Positions 1 through 6,861 of a DNA stretch of 7,546 nt are shown here, piece after piece. The notes under the pieces were generated by a model. It had not been told where the DNA came from and ran no database searches. It saw only the letters and a list, made by a program, of their open reading frames with translations. Within the stretch, counting starts at the first letter, position 1. Each line of letters starts with the position of its first letter. Location: positions 1 to 7,546 of the forward strand of contig CAWBNB010000062.1 of the NCBI GenBank assembly GCA_963789885.1. The letters run 5' to 3'. The position numbers were made by a program, and so were the translations under genes. The stretch is from DATEDA01 sp963789885. GTDB lineage: Bacteria > Pseudomonadota > Gammaproteobacteria > Burkholderiales > SG8-39.

Positions 1-146
1 TACCCGTCGGGCACTTGATGATGCCGATCGTGGCCACGCGCTTCGTCGCGATGACACGTTGTTCCAGTCGCCCGCCCCGGCCGTTGGCAGATTCGTCCTG
101 ACAGAGGCTTGTTTCTTGGCAGTCAGGTTCGAGCTGACGTGAAGCG
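1..146. other. Left edge, no recognised gene
   Basis: No gene is recognised here. On the + strand one frame is open from the window edge to a TGA at 140-142. Its translation, ending in VRFELT, resembles no family I know, so it could be the tail of an upstream gene or chance. The minus strand also has an open frame without a convincing start. No promoter or terminator stands out. Confidence 0.4.
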
Positions 147-178
147 TGCTTCGCGTTGAGGAGGATAATCGCGAAGCA
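147..178 (+). promoter_or_regulatory. Inverted repeat with Shine-Dalgarno in loop
   Basis: TGCTTCGCG at 147-155 is perfectly complementary to CGCGAAGCA at 170-178. The 14-base spacer contains GAGGAGGA, the only strong Shine-Dalgarno sequence before the hydrolase-LuxR gene. A second GAAGC at 141-145 can pair alternatively with GCTTC at 148-152. It could be a DNA operator, for example for the HTH protein encoded just downstream, or an RNA hairpin presenting the ribosome-binding site. The repeat is seen directly; either role is inference. Confidence 0.45.
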
Positions 179-198
179 TGGACCGCAACCGCAGATGA
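178..198 (+). CDS. Possible six-residue leader peptide
   Basis: An ATG lies 12 bases after the GAGGAGGA sequence and encodes MDRNRR followed by TGA. That stop overlaps the ATG of the hydrolase-LuxR gene as ATGA (195-198), a typical translational-coupling arrangement. The hydrolase ATG has no good Shine-Dalgarno of its own: GGAGG is about 30 bases away. The alternative is that translation starts at the in-frame TTG at 156, which also lacks a ribosome-binding site. The ORF is too short to be supported by coding signal. Confidence 0.2.
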   Translation: MDRNRR

Positions 199-1268
199 AA
201 CAGCAAATACGTTTCTGCACCGCAAGGGACGGCGTGCGGATCGCCTTCGCGACCGCCGGCGAGGGGCCGCCCCTCGTGCGCGTCAACAATTGGTTTACGC
301 ACCTCGAACTTGACTGGGTCAATCCCGTCTGGCGGCACTGGTCGGAGGCTCCTGGCCGATCGACGGATGCTCGTTCGCTACGACCCGCGGGGCTCCGGCC
401 TCTCCGATCGGGATCCCGCTGACGTTTCCCTCGACGCGCTGGTTTCCGACCTGAATGCTGTCGTCGATGCGCTGAGACTTGCCCGCTTTCCGCTGATTGG
501 GCTGTGCCAAGGTGGCGCGATCGCGATCGCCTATGCAGCACGTCATCCCGAGCGAGTCAGCCGACTCGTGCTGTACGACAGTTACCTGCACGGCGCCTTC
601 GTGGGCGACGCCGGCGAGAAGCTGGCCCGTCAGGCGCAGGACGTTCGCAGAAATGATCGAGCTCGGCTGGGGCAGGAAAGTGGGAGCGTTTCGCGAGATG
701 TTCGCCGGCCTGCTGATGCCTGGAGCCGGGGAGCGCGAACAGAAATGTATTGGCGAGCTCCAGCGCCACAGTGCCTCGCCGGCCATGGCCCGCCGCCTGT
801 GGAACGAGTTCAACTCGTTCGACGTTCGCGCCGAAGCTGCGAAGGTCGTCGCGCCAGCGCTGGTGTTTCACGTGCGCGGCGATGCAATGGTGCCATTCGA
901 GGCAGGCCGACGCCTGGCCGCAGCACTGCCGAAGGCCCGCTTCGTACCGCTCGAAGGTCACAACCACATCCTGCGCGCCGACGAGCCGGCCTGGCTCGAT
1001 CTTCAGGAAGGAGCTGAATGACTTCCTCGGCCTTGACGAGCAGACCGGTGATGCCGCAACAGGCGAGCTTGCGACCCTGACGAGCCGCGAAAGGGAGATT
1101 CTCGACGGCATCGCCCGCGGGCTGACCAACGCCCAGATCGCGGACCGCCTGCGCATCGCCGAAAAGACGGTCCGCAATCACGTCAACCACGTCTTCTCCA
1201 AGCTCGATGCACGGCATCGCGCGCAAGCCATCGTGATCGCGCGCAAGGCCGGGCTCGGCCGCGAATAG
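195..1268 (+). pseudogene. Alpha/beta-hydrolase–LuxR HTH fusion, frameshifted
   Basis: The gene encodes an alpha/beta-hydrolase fold joined to a C-terminal LuxR/GerE helix-turn-helix, a known architecture of presumed transcriptional regulators whose ligand is generally unknown. The reading frame changes three times, near 348, 640 and 1010. Removing one G at each point gives a continuous 356-residue protein with family-like joins (HWSE-LLADRR, RQAQ-TFAEM, LDLQE-ELNDF). In the corrected protein the nucleophile elbow is GLCQGG with Cys104 in place of the usual Ser, followed by a typical helix (AIAYAARHPERVSRLVLY). Likely acid and base are Asp229 (RGDAMVP) and His255 (EGHNHI). The HTH begins at about residue 294 (LTSREREIL) and includes TNAQIADRL and KTVRNHVNHVFSKL. 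The start at 195 is chosen because MKQQIRF followed by DGVRIAFATAGEGPP matches the family N-terminus. The breaks may be sequencing errors or genuine decay; as written, no full-length product can be made. Confidence 0.85.
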
Positions 1269-1421
1269 CGGCTCGTTCCTGCGGCTGGGGCCTGTGGCCC
1301 ACGGTTGCCCGGCGCGCCGCATCGCCGCAGAGATTCGCCTGGGGCCCTCGCCTCACGACGCAGCCGCAATGCCATGGCAGTCTGCCCGTGTCGCAACGAC
1401 GAAGACATGGAGATGGGCAGC

Positions 1422-2003
1422 ATGGCTACGGCAAAAGCGAACCTGGTTCAGCAACGGCAAAACCCGCTGCGCGAGCGATACCGCCGCGTCCCGACGGAGG
1501 CCTGGATCCGCGACGGCGCGCAGACGATCAGCGCGTGCGGCGGGGATCCGTTCCACGGTGCCGTCATTCCCGCCAATAGTGGCGGCGCGCCGCTGCGTTT
1601 CGGCATACACCGCGCCGTCGGTGGCGACCACGATTACCCCAATCCGGGCGATCTGCTGTCGGCCGCACTCGCCGCCTGCTTCGACTCGACCCTGCGAATG
1701 CTCGCCGATCATCTGGGTGTTCGGCTCCAGTCCCTCGAGGTCAAGGTTGAGGCGGAATGCGACGTGCGCGGTTGTCTGCTGGTCGATCGCTCCGTTCCGG
1801 TCGGGTTCCAAAGGATGCGTTGCAGTGTGCGGTTGCAGCCCGAGGGTGATGTCGAGGCCGAACGACTGCAAATGCTCGTTGGCGCTGCGGAAGGCTGCTG
1901 CGTCGTTCTGCAAACGCTGCGCAACGGCGTCACGGTAAGCGCTCAAATCGACAGCGCCGATGCCGAGGCGGTCAACCCAGCCTTGACAGCGGCGACTGAC
2001 TAA
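1422..2003 (+). CDS. OsmC-family protein
   Basis: This is a 193-residue OsmC-like protein. The family includes cytoplasmic thiol peroxidases that reduce organic hydroperoxides through two conserved cysteines. The first conserved cysteine is in LAACFDSTL (Cys86), at the start of the central helix. The second region is AAEGCCVVLQTLRNG, with adjacent Cys159 and Cys160, where single-Cys versions are common. Between them lies the strand LQSLEVKVEAECDVRG, typical of the fold. The ATG at 1422 is preferred because GGAG at 1409-1412 sits nine bases upstream; in-frame ATGs at 1407 and 1413 lack this, and the frame stays open to 1305. The gene is co-directional with the hydrolase-LuxR gene (153-base gap) and converges with the LysR gene. 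Peroxide reduction is inferred from the family; the subgroup's real substrate is unknown. Confidence 0.85.
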   Translation: MATAKANLVQQRQNPLRERYRRVPTEAWIRDGAQTISACGGDPFHGAVIPANSGGAPLRFGIHRAVGGDHDYPNPGDLLSAALAACFDSTLRMLADHLGVRLQSLEVKVEAECDVRGCLLVDRSVPVGFQRMRCSVRLQPEGDVEAERLQMLVGAAEGCCVVLQTLRNGVTVSAQIDSADAEAVNPALTAATD

Positions 2004-2070
2004 TTAGAGCCCGGGCGACCGCAATCTGGCCAAGGCCGACGCCAGCCGGCCGGACTCGCAGACGCACGCC

Positions 2071-2985
2071 TCACCCACCCACTTCCCACGAAGGTCTGGG
2101 CCCGAACCGCTCCACGAGAAAATCGATCAGCGCGCGCACGCGGGACGAGAGCGTGCGGTTGGGTAGGTAGACCAGGTAGATGGCGCTCTCTGGCACGACC
2201 TGAAACTGGCGCAGCAGCGGTACCAGTTGACCCTGCTGCAAGGCGTCTCCCACCATATAGACGGGCAGGATGCCGATTCCCAGGCCGGCAGCAACCGCCC
2301 CGCGCACCACGTCGATTTCATCGGTTTCAAACGCGCCGGCGACTGACACCGAATACTTCCGCCCGGCCCGCCGCAGCGTCCAGACCCCCTTTGGCGCAAG
2401 CGGCGGAAACAGCACGCACTCGTGCTTGCGGAGGTCCTCGATCCGGCGCGGCATCCCGCGCCGCTGCAGGTACGCTGGTGCGGCGCACAGCACGGAGCGG
2501 TTGGGGGCGAGTCTTCGCGCCACCAGATTCGGGCCCGGATTGAAGGACACACGGATGCCCAGGTCGAACCCCCCGTCGCCCAGGTCGACTGCGCGATTGC
2601 TGCAGGACAGCTTGACCTGGATTTTCGGATACCTCTGATAAAACTCGGTGAGCGCGGGCAACAGATGCCGCATCGCGAACGCCGGGACGGCCGTCACTTT
2701 CACCACGCCGGCCGGTTCGGACTGGGTACGCGTCAAGCGCTGCTCGGCTAGCTCCGCTTCCTGCACGATCCTGGCGCAATGCTCGTAGAACTGGGCGCCC
2801 GCCTCGGTCAGGCTGAGCCTGCGCGTTGAGCGGTTCAGCAGCTTCACCGACAGCGCGTCTTCGAGCGCGCTCACGTGCCGGCTCGCCAGCGACTTCGACA
2901 TGCCGAGTCTCTCCGCGGCGGCGGAGAAGCTCTTCGCTTCCACCACTTGCGCGAACACGCGCATCCCGCCCAGCCGGTCCTTCAT
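2071..2985 (-). CDS. LysR-type transcriptional regulator
   Basis: This is a 304-residue LysR-type regulator of normal length. The N-terminal winged helix-turn-helix (about residues 1-60) reads FAQVVEAKSFSAAAERLGMS then KSLASRHVSALEDAL, followed by LLNRSTRRLSLTEAG and the linker helix. The effector-binding domain starts near GVVKVTAVPAFAMRHLLPAL and contains the usual second-subdomain elements (DEIDVVRGAVAAGLGIGILP). It looks like the CrgA-like group by general sequence pattern. The ATG at 2985 is preferred because AGGA lies nine bases upstream; for the ATG at 2994 the same AGGA directly touches the start codon. It is divergent from the GNAT/cupin unit, with dyads in the shared spacer, so it probably regulates itself and that unit. 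Effector and targets cannot be read from the sequence. Confidence 0.93.
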   Translation of the reverse strand: MKDRLGGMRVFAQVVEAKSFSAAAERLGMSKSLASRHVSALEDALSVKLLNRSTRRLSLTEAGAQFYEHCARIVQEAELAEQRLTRTQSEPAGVVKVTAVPAFAMRHLLPALTEFYQRYPKIQVKLSCSNRAVDLGDGGFDLGIRVSFNPGPNLVARRLAPNRSVLCAAPAYLQRRGMPRRIEDLRKHECVLFPPLAPKGVWTLRRAGRKYSVSVAGAFETDEIDVVRGAVAAGLGIGILPVYMVGDALQQGQLVPLLRQFQVVPESAIYLVYLPNRTLSSRVRALIDFLVERFGPRPSWEVGG

Positions 2986-2996
2986 TAGTCTCATTC

Positions 2997-3054
2997 CTGC
3001 AACAATAGATTGCAGTAAACACTATTTATCCACATTCTGCAATCCACTAGATTG
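2997..3054. promoter_or_regulatory. Dyad cluster, likely LysR operators
   Basis: The spacer between the divergent LysR gene and the GNAT ORF contains nested dyads. CTGCAA (2997-3002) and TTGCAG (3010-3015) are separated by 7 bases. GATTGCAG (3008-3015) and CTGCAATC (3037-3044) form a perfect 8-bp inverted repeat with a 21-base spacer. CAATC (3040-3044) and GATTG (3050-3054) are separated by 5 bases. The A+T-rich centre contrasts with the GC-rich surroundings and is the likely promoter region. LysR proteins typically bind such spaced dyads in their divergent promoters. No convincing -35/-10 pair could be fixed on either strand. Confidence 0.5.
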
Positions 3055-3126
3055 GCGTCGCAGGCGCAGAACGAACCGTCCGTCGACGCCCGGCTCAGGG
3101 GTAGCGGCGGACACACCAGAGTGGGT

Positions 3127-3184
3127 ATCGAACCGAGGAGATCGTCATGAGTCAGCAGGTCGTCGGAGCCAGGCCGCTGGAAAT
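3127..3184 (+). repeat. Leader repeat, copy 1 (GNAT start)
   Basis: This 58-base stretch matches 4021-4078 at 46 of 58 positions without gaps. It spans the ribosome-binding site, the start codon and the first dozen codons. The central 14 bases TCGTCATGAGTCAG are identical. The encoded N-termini are MSQQVVGARPLEI here and MSQEIVKVGQMEI in the cupin gene. The similarity fades after the TGGAAAT at its end. Confidence 0.65.
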
Positions 3185-3972
3185 CTGCTGCCCGCCGTGG
3201 AGATGGCTCCGGACCCGCGTGGAGCGGCTGAGGGCGCCGATCGATTTCGGGCTGGTCGGGTGTGACGATGAACACTCGCCCCATCCTGACGTGCTCGCCC
3301 TTCCTGGCGCTCGATCCCCGGTCGGCGCCCGAGACAGCAGCGTGGCAATGGACCGCGCCCGAAGCGGCTCGACGCTCCGCGAAGGCGCCGCTCTCAGGCT
3401 GCGCAACGGGCTGAGTGTTCGCGTGCGTCCCGCCCGGCGAGCGGACGCCGAGGCGGTTCAAGACTTCGTGCGTCGCCTCTCGGACGCTTCGCGGAGACTT
3501 CGCTTCCTTGCGCCGATCCGCGAGCTCACTCCGGCGATGCTCGCGCGTCTCACGGGATACGCCGACCGGCGCGCGCTGGTGCTCCTCGCCGAGGTGCATG
3601 ACGGCAAGACGTGGTGCACCGTTGCGCTGGCGGAACACGCGGCGGGCGATGACGACGGGACCTGCGAGCTCGCATTGGTCGTGGCCGATGCATGGCAGCG
3701 CCTGGGGCTCGGACGCACGCTCATGGGAATGCTGATCCAGAGGGCGCGCGACGCGCGCTGGGTGCGGGTCGTGGCGGACGTTCTACGCGACAACGAGGCG
3801 ATGCTCGCGGTTGGGCTGCGCGTACGACTTCGCCGTCGCACGCCGCCCGTACGGCCCGACGATGCTCAGGCTCGAGCGTGATCTCCGGAGCCTTCTGCCA
3901 ACCGATGGCGCGTGCATATCCGCAGGAGAGCTGGCTCAGGCGCGTTTGACCGCGGCGTTCGCCGCTTCCTAG
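3147..3972 (+). pseudogene. GNAT-family N-acetyltransferase, frameshifted
   Basis: The product is a GNAT-fold acetyltransferase, which transfers acetyl from acetyl-CoA to an unidentified substrate. The fold begins about residue 91 (VRVRPARRADAEAVQDFVRR, then LRFLAPIREL). The acetyl-CoA loop is QRLGLGR (residues 184-190), fitting Q/R-x-x-G-x-G/A, followed by DVLRDNEAMLA. The first frame becomes atypical after MLAV. Removing one G near 3813 joins it to GCAYDFAVARRPYGPTMLRL, the expected last strands, ending at TAG 3970-3972 (274 residues in total). Without correction the protein stops early at 3881 with a scrambled C-terminus. The first 67 codons are odd: the first dozen resemble the cupin N-terminus and the rest resemble nothing known. 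A start at ATG 3348 would give a normal 207-residue GNAT but has no visible Shine-Dalgarno; ATG 3147 has GGAG six bases upstream. Confidence 0.75.
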
Positions 3973-3980
3973 CGCAAGAG

Positions 3981-3995
3981 ATTGTCGCTGCAATC
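3981..3995. promoter_or_regulatory. Possible LysR half-site before cupin
   Basis: CTGCAATC at 3988-3995 repeats exactly the 8-mer at 3037-3044 in the LysR spacer. Here it also forms a short dyad with ATTG at 3981-3984 (ATTG-N6-CAAT). It lies about 45 bases before the cupin start codon. This suggests that the cupin has its own promoter under the same regulator. An 8-mer match alone is weak evidence. Confidence 0.3.
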
Positions 3996-4020
3996 ACTGA
4001 ATGAACCGTTTTCGATCCAC

Positions 4021-4078
4021 ATCCAACCCAGGAGGTCGTCATGAGTCAGGAGATCGTCAAAGTCGGACAGATGGAAAT
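4021..4078 (+). repeat. Leader repeat, copy 2 (cupin start)
   Basis: This is the second copy of the 58-base leader repeat (copy 1 at 3127-3184, 46 of 58 identical, offset 894). It includes the GGAGG ribosome-binding site at 4031-4035 and the first codons of the cupin. Because the intact cupin continues naturally from this copy, copy 2 is probably the original and copy 1 the duplicated remnant. Confidence 0.65.
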
Positions 4079-4487
4079 TCGCTATCTCGTGGATGGCGCG
4101 CGAACGGGCGGGCTGGGGCTGTTCGAAATGAAGGTTCCGGCCGGCGCCCACGTGCCTCCGCCGCACAGCCATACCAACAACGAGGAGTGCGTTTACGTGC
4201 TGGAGGGTGTGCTCAGATATACGGTCGATGACGAAACCCGCGACCTGAAGCCGGGTGAATGGATGTCGACGCCGCGGGGTTCCGTGCACCATTTCAGCAA
4301 TCCCGGTTCCGAGACCGTGCGCACACTCGTGATGCTTACGCCGGATACCGGCGCGCAGTTCTTTCGCGAAATCGGAGCCCTGGCCGGCGCGGGTGGACCG
4401 CCTGATCGGGCGAAGCTCATGGCGGTCATGGCCCGATACGGGCTGGTGCCCGCCGTGCCGCCGGCCCCGCCGCATGACCGGCCTTAA
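4041..4487 (+). CDS. Small single-domain cupin protein
   Basis: This is a 148-residue cytoplasmic protein with one cupin barrel. Cupin motif 1 is AHVPPPHSHTNNEECVYVLEG, with likely metal ligands His42, His44 and Glu48 or Glu49. Motif 2 is PRGSVHHFSN, supplying His83 and the conserved Asn87. All ligands are present, so metal binding is likely, but the family covers dioxygenases, isomerases and small-molecule sensors, and the reaction cannot be assigned. The C-terminal tail (about residues 110-148) is rich in Ala and Pro. The start is supported by GGAGG five bases upstream of the ATG. It follows the GNAT ORF on the same strand (68-base gap after its corrected stop), shares that ORF's leader sequence, and may be controlled by the nearby LysR regulator. 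Confidence 0.9.
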   Translation: MSQEIVKVGQMEIRYLVDGARTGGLGLFEMKVPAGAHVPPPHSHTNNEECVYVLEGVLRYTVDDETRDLKPGEWMSTPRGSVHHFSNPGSETVRTLVMLTPDTGAQFFREIGALAGAGGPPDRAKLMAVMARYGLVPAVPPAPPHDRP

Positions 4488-4492
4488 TTGTC

Positions 4493-4510
4493 TGGCGCGC
4501 CCGGTGGGGT
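4493..4510 (-). repeat. Short match to tRNA-Arg 3' end
   Basis: These 18 bases match the CCA end and acceptor/T-stem part of the tRNA-Arg fragment at 7100-7117 at 17 of 18 positions, in the same orientation. The next bases (GAATC) are reminiscent of a T-loop but do not align cleanly. It could be a second, eroded attachment-site scar, so that the two copies would flank the haem-propeller gene, or a chance match in GC-rich DNA. Confidence 0.3.
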
Positions 4511-4643
4511 GAATCTGGGCACTGGGTCGAGGCCATTTGGGTACCCTAGGCGTTCCGACCCGACGCAGGCGCTCGGAAGTAGCTCCAGGCCAGAAGACCT
4601 GTTGATGTCTCGATAGGCGTAGTACATTCCCACGCGGTGCATA

Positions 4644-4677
4644 CCGATCCGTCGGCATTCGCGCGGATCGGCATTCG
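4644..4677 (+). promoter_or_regulatory. Hairpin and direct repeat before haem-propeller gene
   Basis: CCGATCCG (4644-4651) and CGGATCGG (4664-4671) form a perfect 8-bp inverted repeat with a 12-base loop. Overlapping it, TCGGCATTCG occurs twice with a 16-base period (4652-4661 and 4668-4677). The element ends just before the GGGAGG ribosome-binding site at 4683-4688. It may be an operator or a 5'-UTR hairpin. It has no T-run, so it is not an intrinsic terminator for the cupin. Confidence 0.45.
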
Positions 4678-4695
4678 AGGAAGGGAGGCCCGAAT

Positions 4696-6837
4696 ATGCA
4701 AGCCGTTCGGAAACTTGGCTTTGGCGCGGTCGTCGCGCTCGTCCTAATCGCGGCGCCGGCAGCAGCCCAGCAGGAACCCGTGGTCTCGATCGGCAGCGTC
4801 GACATCGGCGGCGTGGTTCGCGGCCCGCGAGGACCGGAAGCCGGGGTTTGGGTGATAGCGGAGACGACCGAGCTGCCCACCAAGTTCGCGCGCATCGTGG
4901 TCACCGACGACCAAGGGCGTTACGTCATCCCCGACCTGCCGCCGAGCGTCAACTACCAGGTCTGGGTGCGCGGCTACGGGCTCATCGATTCGCCGAAGCT
5001 GCGCGCAAAACCCGGCCAGATCGTCAACCACAGCGCGGCGCCTGCGCCGACGCCCGCAGCGGCGGCACACTATTACCCGGCGATCTACTGGTATTCGATG
5101 CTGAAGATGCCACCGGCGAAGGACTTCGGCGGCACGACGAACATTCCCAAGGAGGTTACCCAGGACATCTGGCGCCGTCGGATGAACAATACCGACTGCA
5201 TCGGCTGCCACGCCCTCGGTCAGGAATCGACGCGCACGATCCCTGCCGCGCTCGGCGAATTCAAGTCGGGCGAGGAAGCCTGGGCGCGCCGCGTCGCCTC
5301 CGGCCACACCGGGTCGTTCATGATCGATCGTCTCGCCAAGCAGCTCGGCGGAGTGCCGTTCACGTACTACGGGGAATGGACCGACCGCATCGCCAAGGGT
5401 GAGCTGCCCAAGGCGCAGCCCCCGCGCCCGCAGGGCGTCGAGCGCAACGTCGTCATTACGTCGTGGGAATGGGGCACGGAGAAGACCTTTCTCCACGACC
5501 TTATCTCCTCGGACCGGCGCGATCCCACGGTAAACCCTTACGGTCCGCTCTACGGCTCATCCGAATACTCGAGCGACAACATCCCGATCCTCGACCCGAA
5601 AACGCACACGGTGACGTTCTTCAAGATGTCAGTCCTGAGTGACGGCGTCCCCGAGTCGTTCGGGCCGCCGTTCCACGCCTCGGCCTTGGACAAGCCGTTC
5701 GCGCCTTCGCCGTACTGGGGAATGGAGAAGATCTGGTCGCAGAAGGCGAACAACCACAACGGCATGTTCGACCGGAAGGGCCGGGTGTGGTTTGCAGCCA
5801 ATGTGCGCGGCGACCAGAACCCCGCCTTCTGCAAGAAGGGCTCGGATCATCCGTCGGCCCAGGCCTTCCCGATCGAGCTGTCGCAGCGCCAGGTGTCGAT
5901 GCTCGACCCGAAGACGATGAAGTACACCCTCATCGACACCTGCTTCGGCACCCATCACCCGCAGTTCGGCTACGACGCGGACGATACGGTGTGGTTCTCT
6001 GGCGGCGGCCCCGTGGCGGGGTGGATCAATACCAAGCTCTTCGATGAGACCGGCGACGCCGTCAAGGCGCAGGGCTGGGCGCCGTGGGTGCTAGACACCA
6101 ACGGCAACGGCAAGCTCGACGAGTACAGCGAGCCCGGCAAGCCGGCTGAAAGCGGCAAGGACATGCGCGTCGCGGGCTCCGGTCCCTACGCCGTGATGCC
6201 GCACCCGACCGACGGCTCGATCTGGTACACGTTCAACGTGTTCGCCGGTACTGCGGGGTTCATGCGCTTTGACCCGAAGACCAGGCTCTCCGAGTTCTAC
6301 GCCCTCCCGGCGGGGTTCGTCGGCCTGCGCGGCGGCGACATCGACAAGAACGGCGTGGCCTGGGGCTCGGGTTCGAACGGCGGCTTCATCAGCTTCGACC
6401 GGCGAAAGTGCAAGGGTCCGCTCAACGGACCGACCGCGACCGGCAACCATTGCCCGGAAGGCTTTGCCTACCACCGTTTCCCCGGGCCGGGACACGAGGG
6501 GTTCGAGCAGAACAGTGCCGAGGCGAGCTACTACACCTGGGTTGACCAGCACAACACCCTTGGCCTCGGCGAGAACGTGCCGATCGCCACCGGCAACCTG
6601 AACGGCGGCTTCATCGCGCTCAAGGACGGGAAGATGGTCATGCTGACGATTCCGTACCCGATGGGCTTCTTTGCCAAGGGGCTGGACGGTCGCATCGACG
6701 ATCCGAACGCCGGCTGGAAGGGGCGCGGCCTGTGGAGCACGAGCGGCGATCGCACGCCCTGGCTGATGGAGGGAGGCAAGGGTTCGAAGCCCCGCGCCGT
6801 GCACATCCAGATCCGGCCCGATCCGCTCGCGCGGTAA
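4696..6837 (+). CDS. Exported haem-c beta-propeller protein, function unknown
   Basis: This 713-residue protein appears intact. It begins with a Sec signal peptide (residues 1-24: MQAVRK, a hydrophobic core, likely cleavage at AAA-QQ), so it is probably periplasmic or outside. Residues about 36-112 form a carboxypeptidase-regulatory-like beta-sandwich (IGGVVRGPRGPEAGVWV, DDQGRYVIPDLPP). A single c-type haem motif CIGCH spans 168-172, in a segment with cytochrome-like helices. The rest has repeated propeller-like strands such as DRKGRVWFAANV, DADDTVWFSGGG and HPTDGSIWYTFNV, resembling streptogramin-lyase/NHL-type propellers. Residues 467-476 (DTNGNGKLDE) look like a calcium-binding loop. Cys379, Cys416, Cys572 and Cys586 could form disulfides. 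GGGAGG seven bases before the ATG supports the start. Homologues are usually named only for the regulatory-like domain. An electron-transfer or oxidoreductase role is inferred from the haem site; the substrate is unknown. Confidence 0.85.
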   Translation: MQAVRKLGFGAVVALVLIAAPAAAQQEPVVSIGSVDIGGVVRGPRGPEAGVWVIAETTELPTKFARIVVTDDQGRYVIPDLPPSVNYQVWVRGYGLIDSPKLRAKPGQIVNHSAAPAPTPAAAAHYYPAIYWYSMLKMPPAKDFGGTTNIPKEVTQDIWRRRMNNTDCIGCHALGQESTRTIPAALGEFKSGEEAWARRVASGHTGSFMIDRLAKQLGGVPFTYYGEWTDRIAKGELPKAQPPRPQGVERNVVITSWEWGTEKTFLHDLISSDRRDPTVNPYGPLYGSSEYSSDNIPILDPKTHTVTFFKMSVLSDGVPESFGPPFHASALDKPFAPSPYWGMEKIWSQKANNHNGMFDRKGRVWFAANVRGDQNPAFCKKGSDHPSAQAFPIELSQRQVSMLDPKTMKYTLIDTCFGTHHPQFGYDADDTVWFSGGGPVAGWINTKLFDETGDAVKAQGWAPWVLDTNGNGKLDEYSEPGKPAESGKDMRVAGSGPYAVMPHPTDGSIWYTFNVFAGTAGFMRFDPKTRLSEFYALPAGFVGLRGGDIDKNGVAWGSGSNGGFISFDRRKCKGPLNGPTATGNHCPEGFAYHRFPGPGHEGFEQNSAEASYYTWVDQHNTLGLGENVPIATGNLNGGFIALKDGKMVMLTIPYPMGFFAKGLDGRIDDPNAGWKGRGLWSTSGDRTPWLMEGGKGSKPRAVHIQIRPDPLAR

Positions 6838-6838
6838 C

Positions 6839-6852
6839 CGGACAATCGTCCG
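6839..6852 (+). terminator. Weak hairpin after haem-propeller gene
   Basis: CGGAC, loop AATC, GTCCG forms a 5-bp hairpin starting one base after the TAA stop of the haem-propeller gene. There is no downstream T-run, so an intrinsic terminator is doubtful. It is the only compact hairpin directly behind the gene that is not explained by the LivF relic. Confidence 0.2.
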
Positions 6853-6861
6853 AGTCGGGTA

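Noticed and set aside
1287..1300. GGGCC-TGT-GGCCC hairpin after the hydrolase-LuxR gene as a terminator
   Set aside because: The stem is only 5 bp, with a mismatch at its base and no T-run after it. It is not distinguishable from background in this GC-rich DNA.
3010..3038. Sigma-70 promoter TTGCAG with a -10 box on either strand of the LysR spacer
   Set aside because: Pairs such as TTGCAG-N17-TTTACT on the minus strand exist, but the -10 matches are poor and the hexamers coincide with the dyads. No single promoter is supported.
2991..3638. 215-residue minus-strand ORF opposite the GNAT gene
   Set aside because: It has no family resemblance and low-complexity Arg/Ala/Pro composition. The plus strand encodes a clear GNAT fold, so this is a shadow frame in GC-rich DNA.
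4484..4642. 52-residue minus-strand ORF in the spacer between cupin and haem-propeller genes
   Set aside because: It has no recognisable family or ribosome-binding site, runs through the tRNA-end-like match, and its stop overlaps the end of the cupin gene. It is most likely a chance ORF.
3969..4904. 311-residue minus-strand ORF across the cupin gene
   Set aside because: It is antisense to an intact cupin with complete metal-binding motifs and to the signal peptide of the next gene. It has no recognisable domains.
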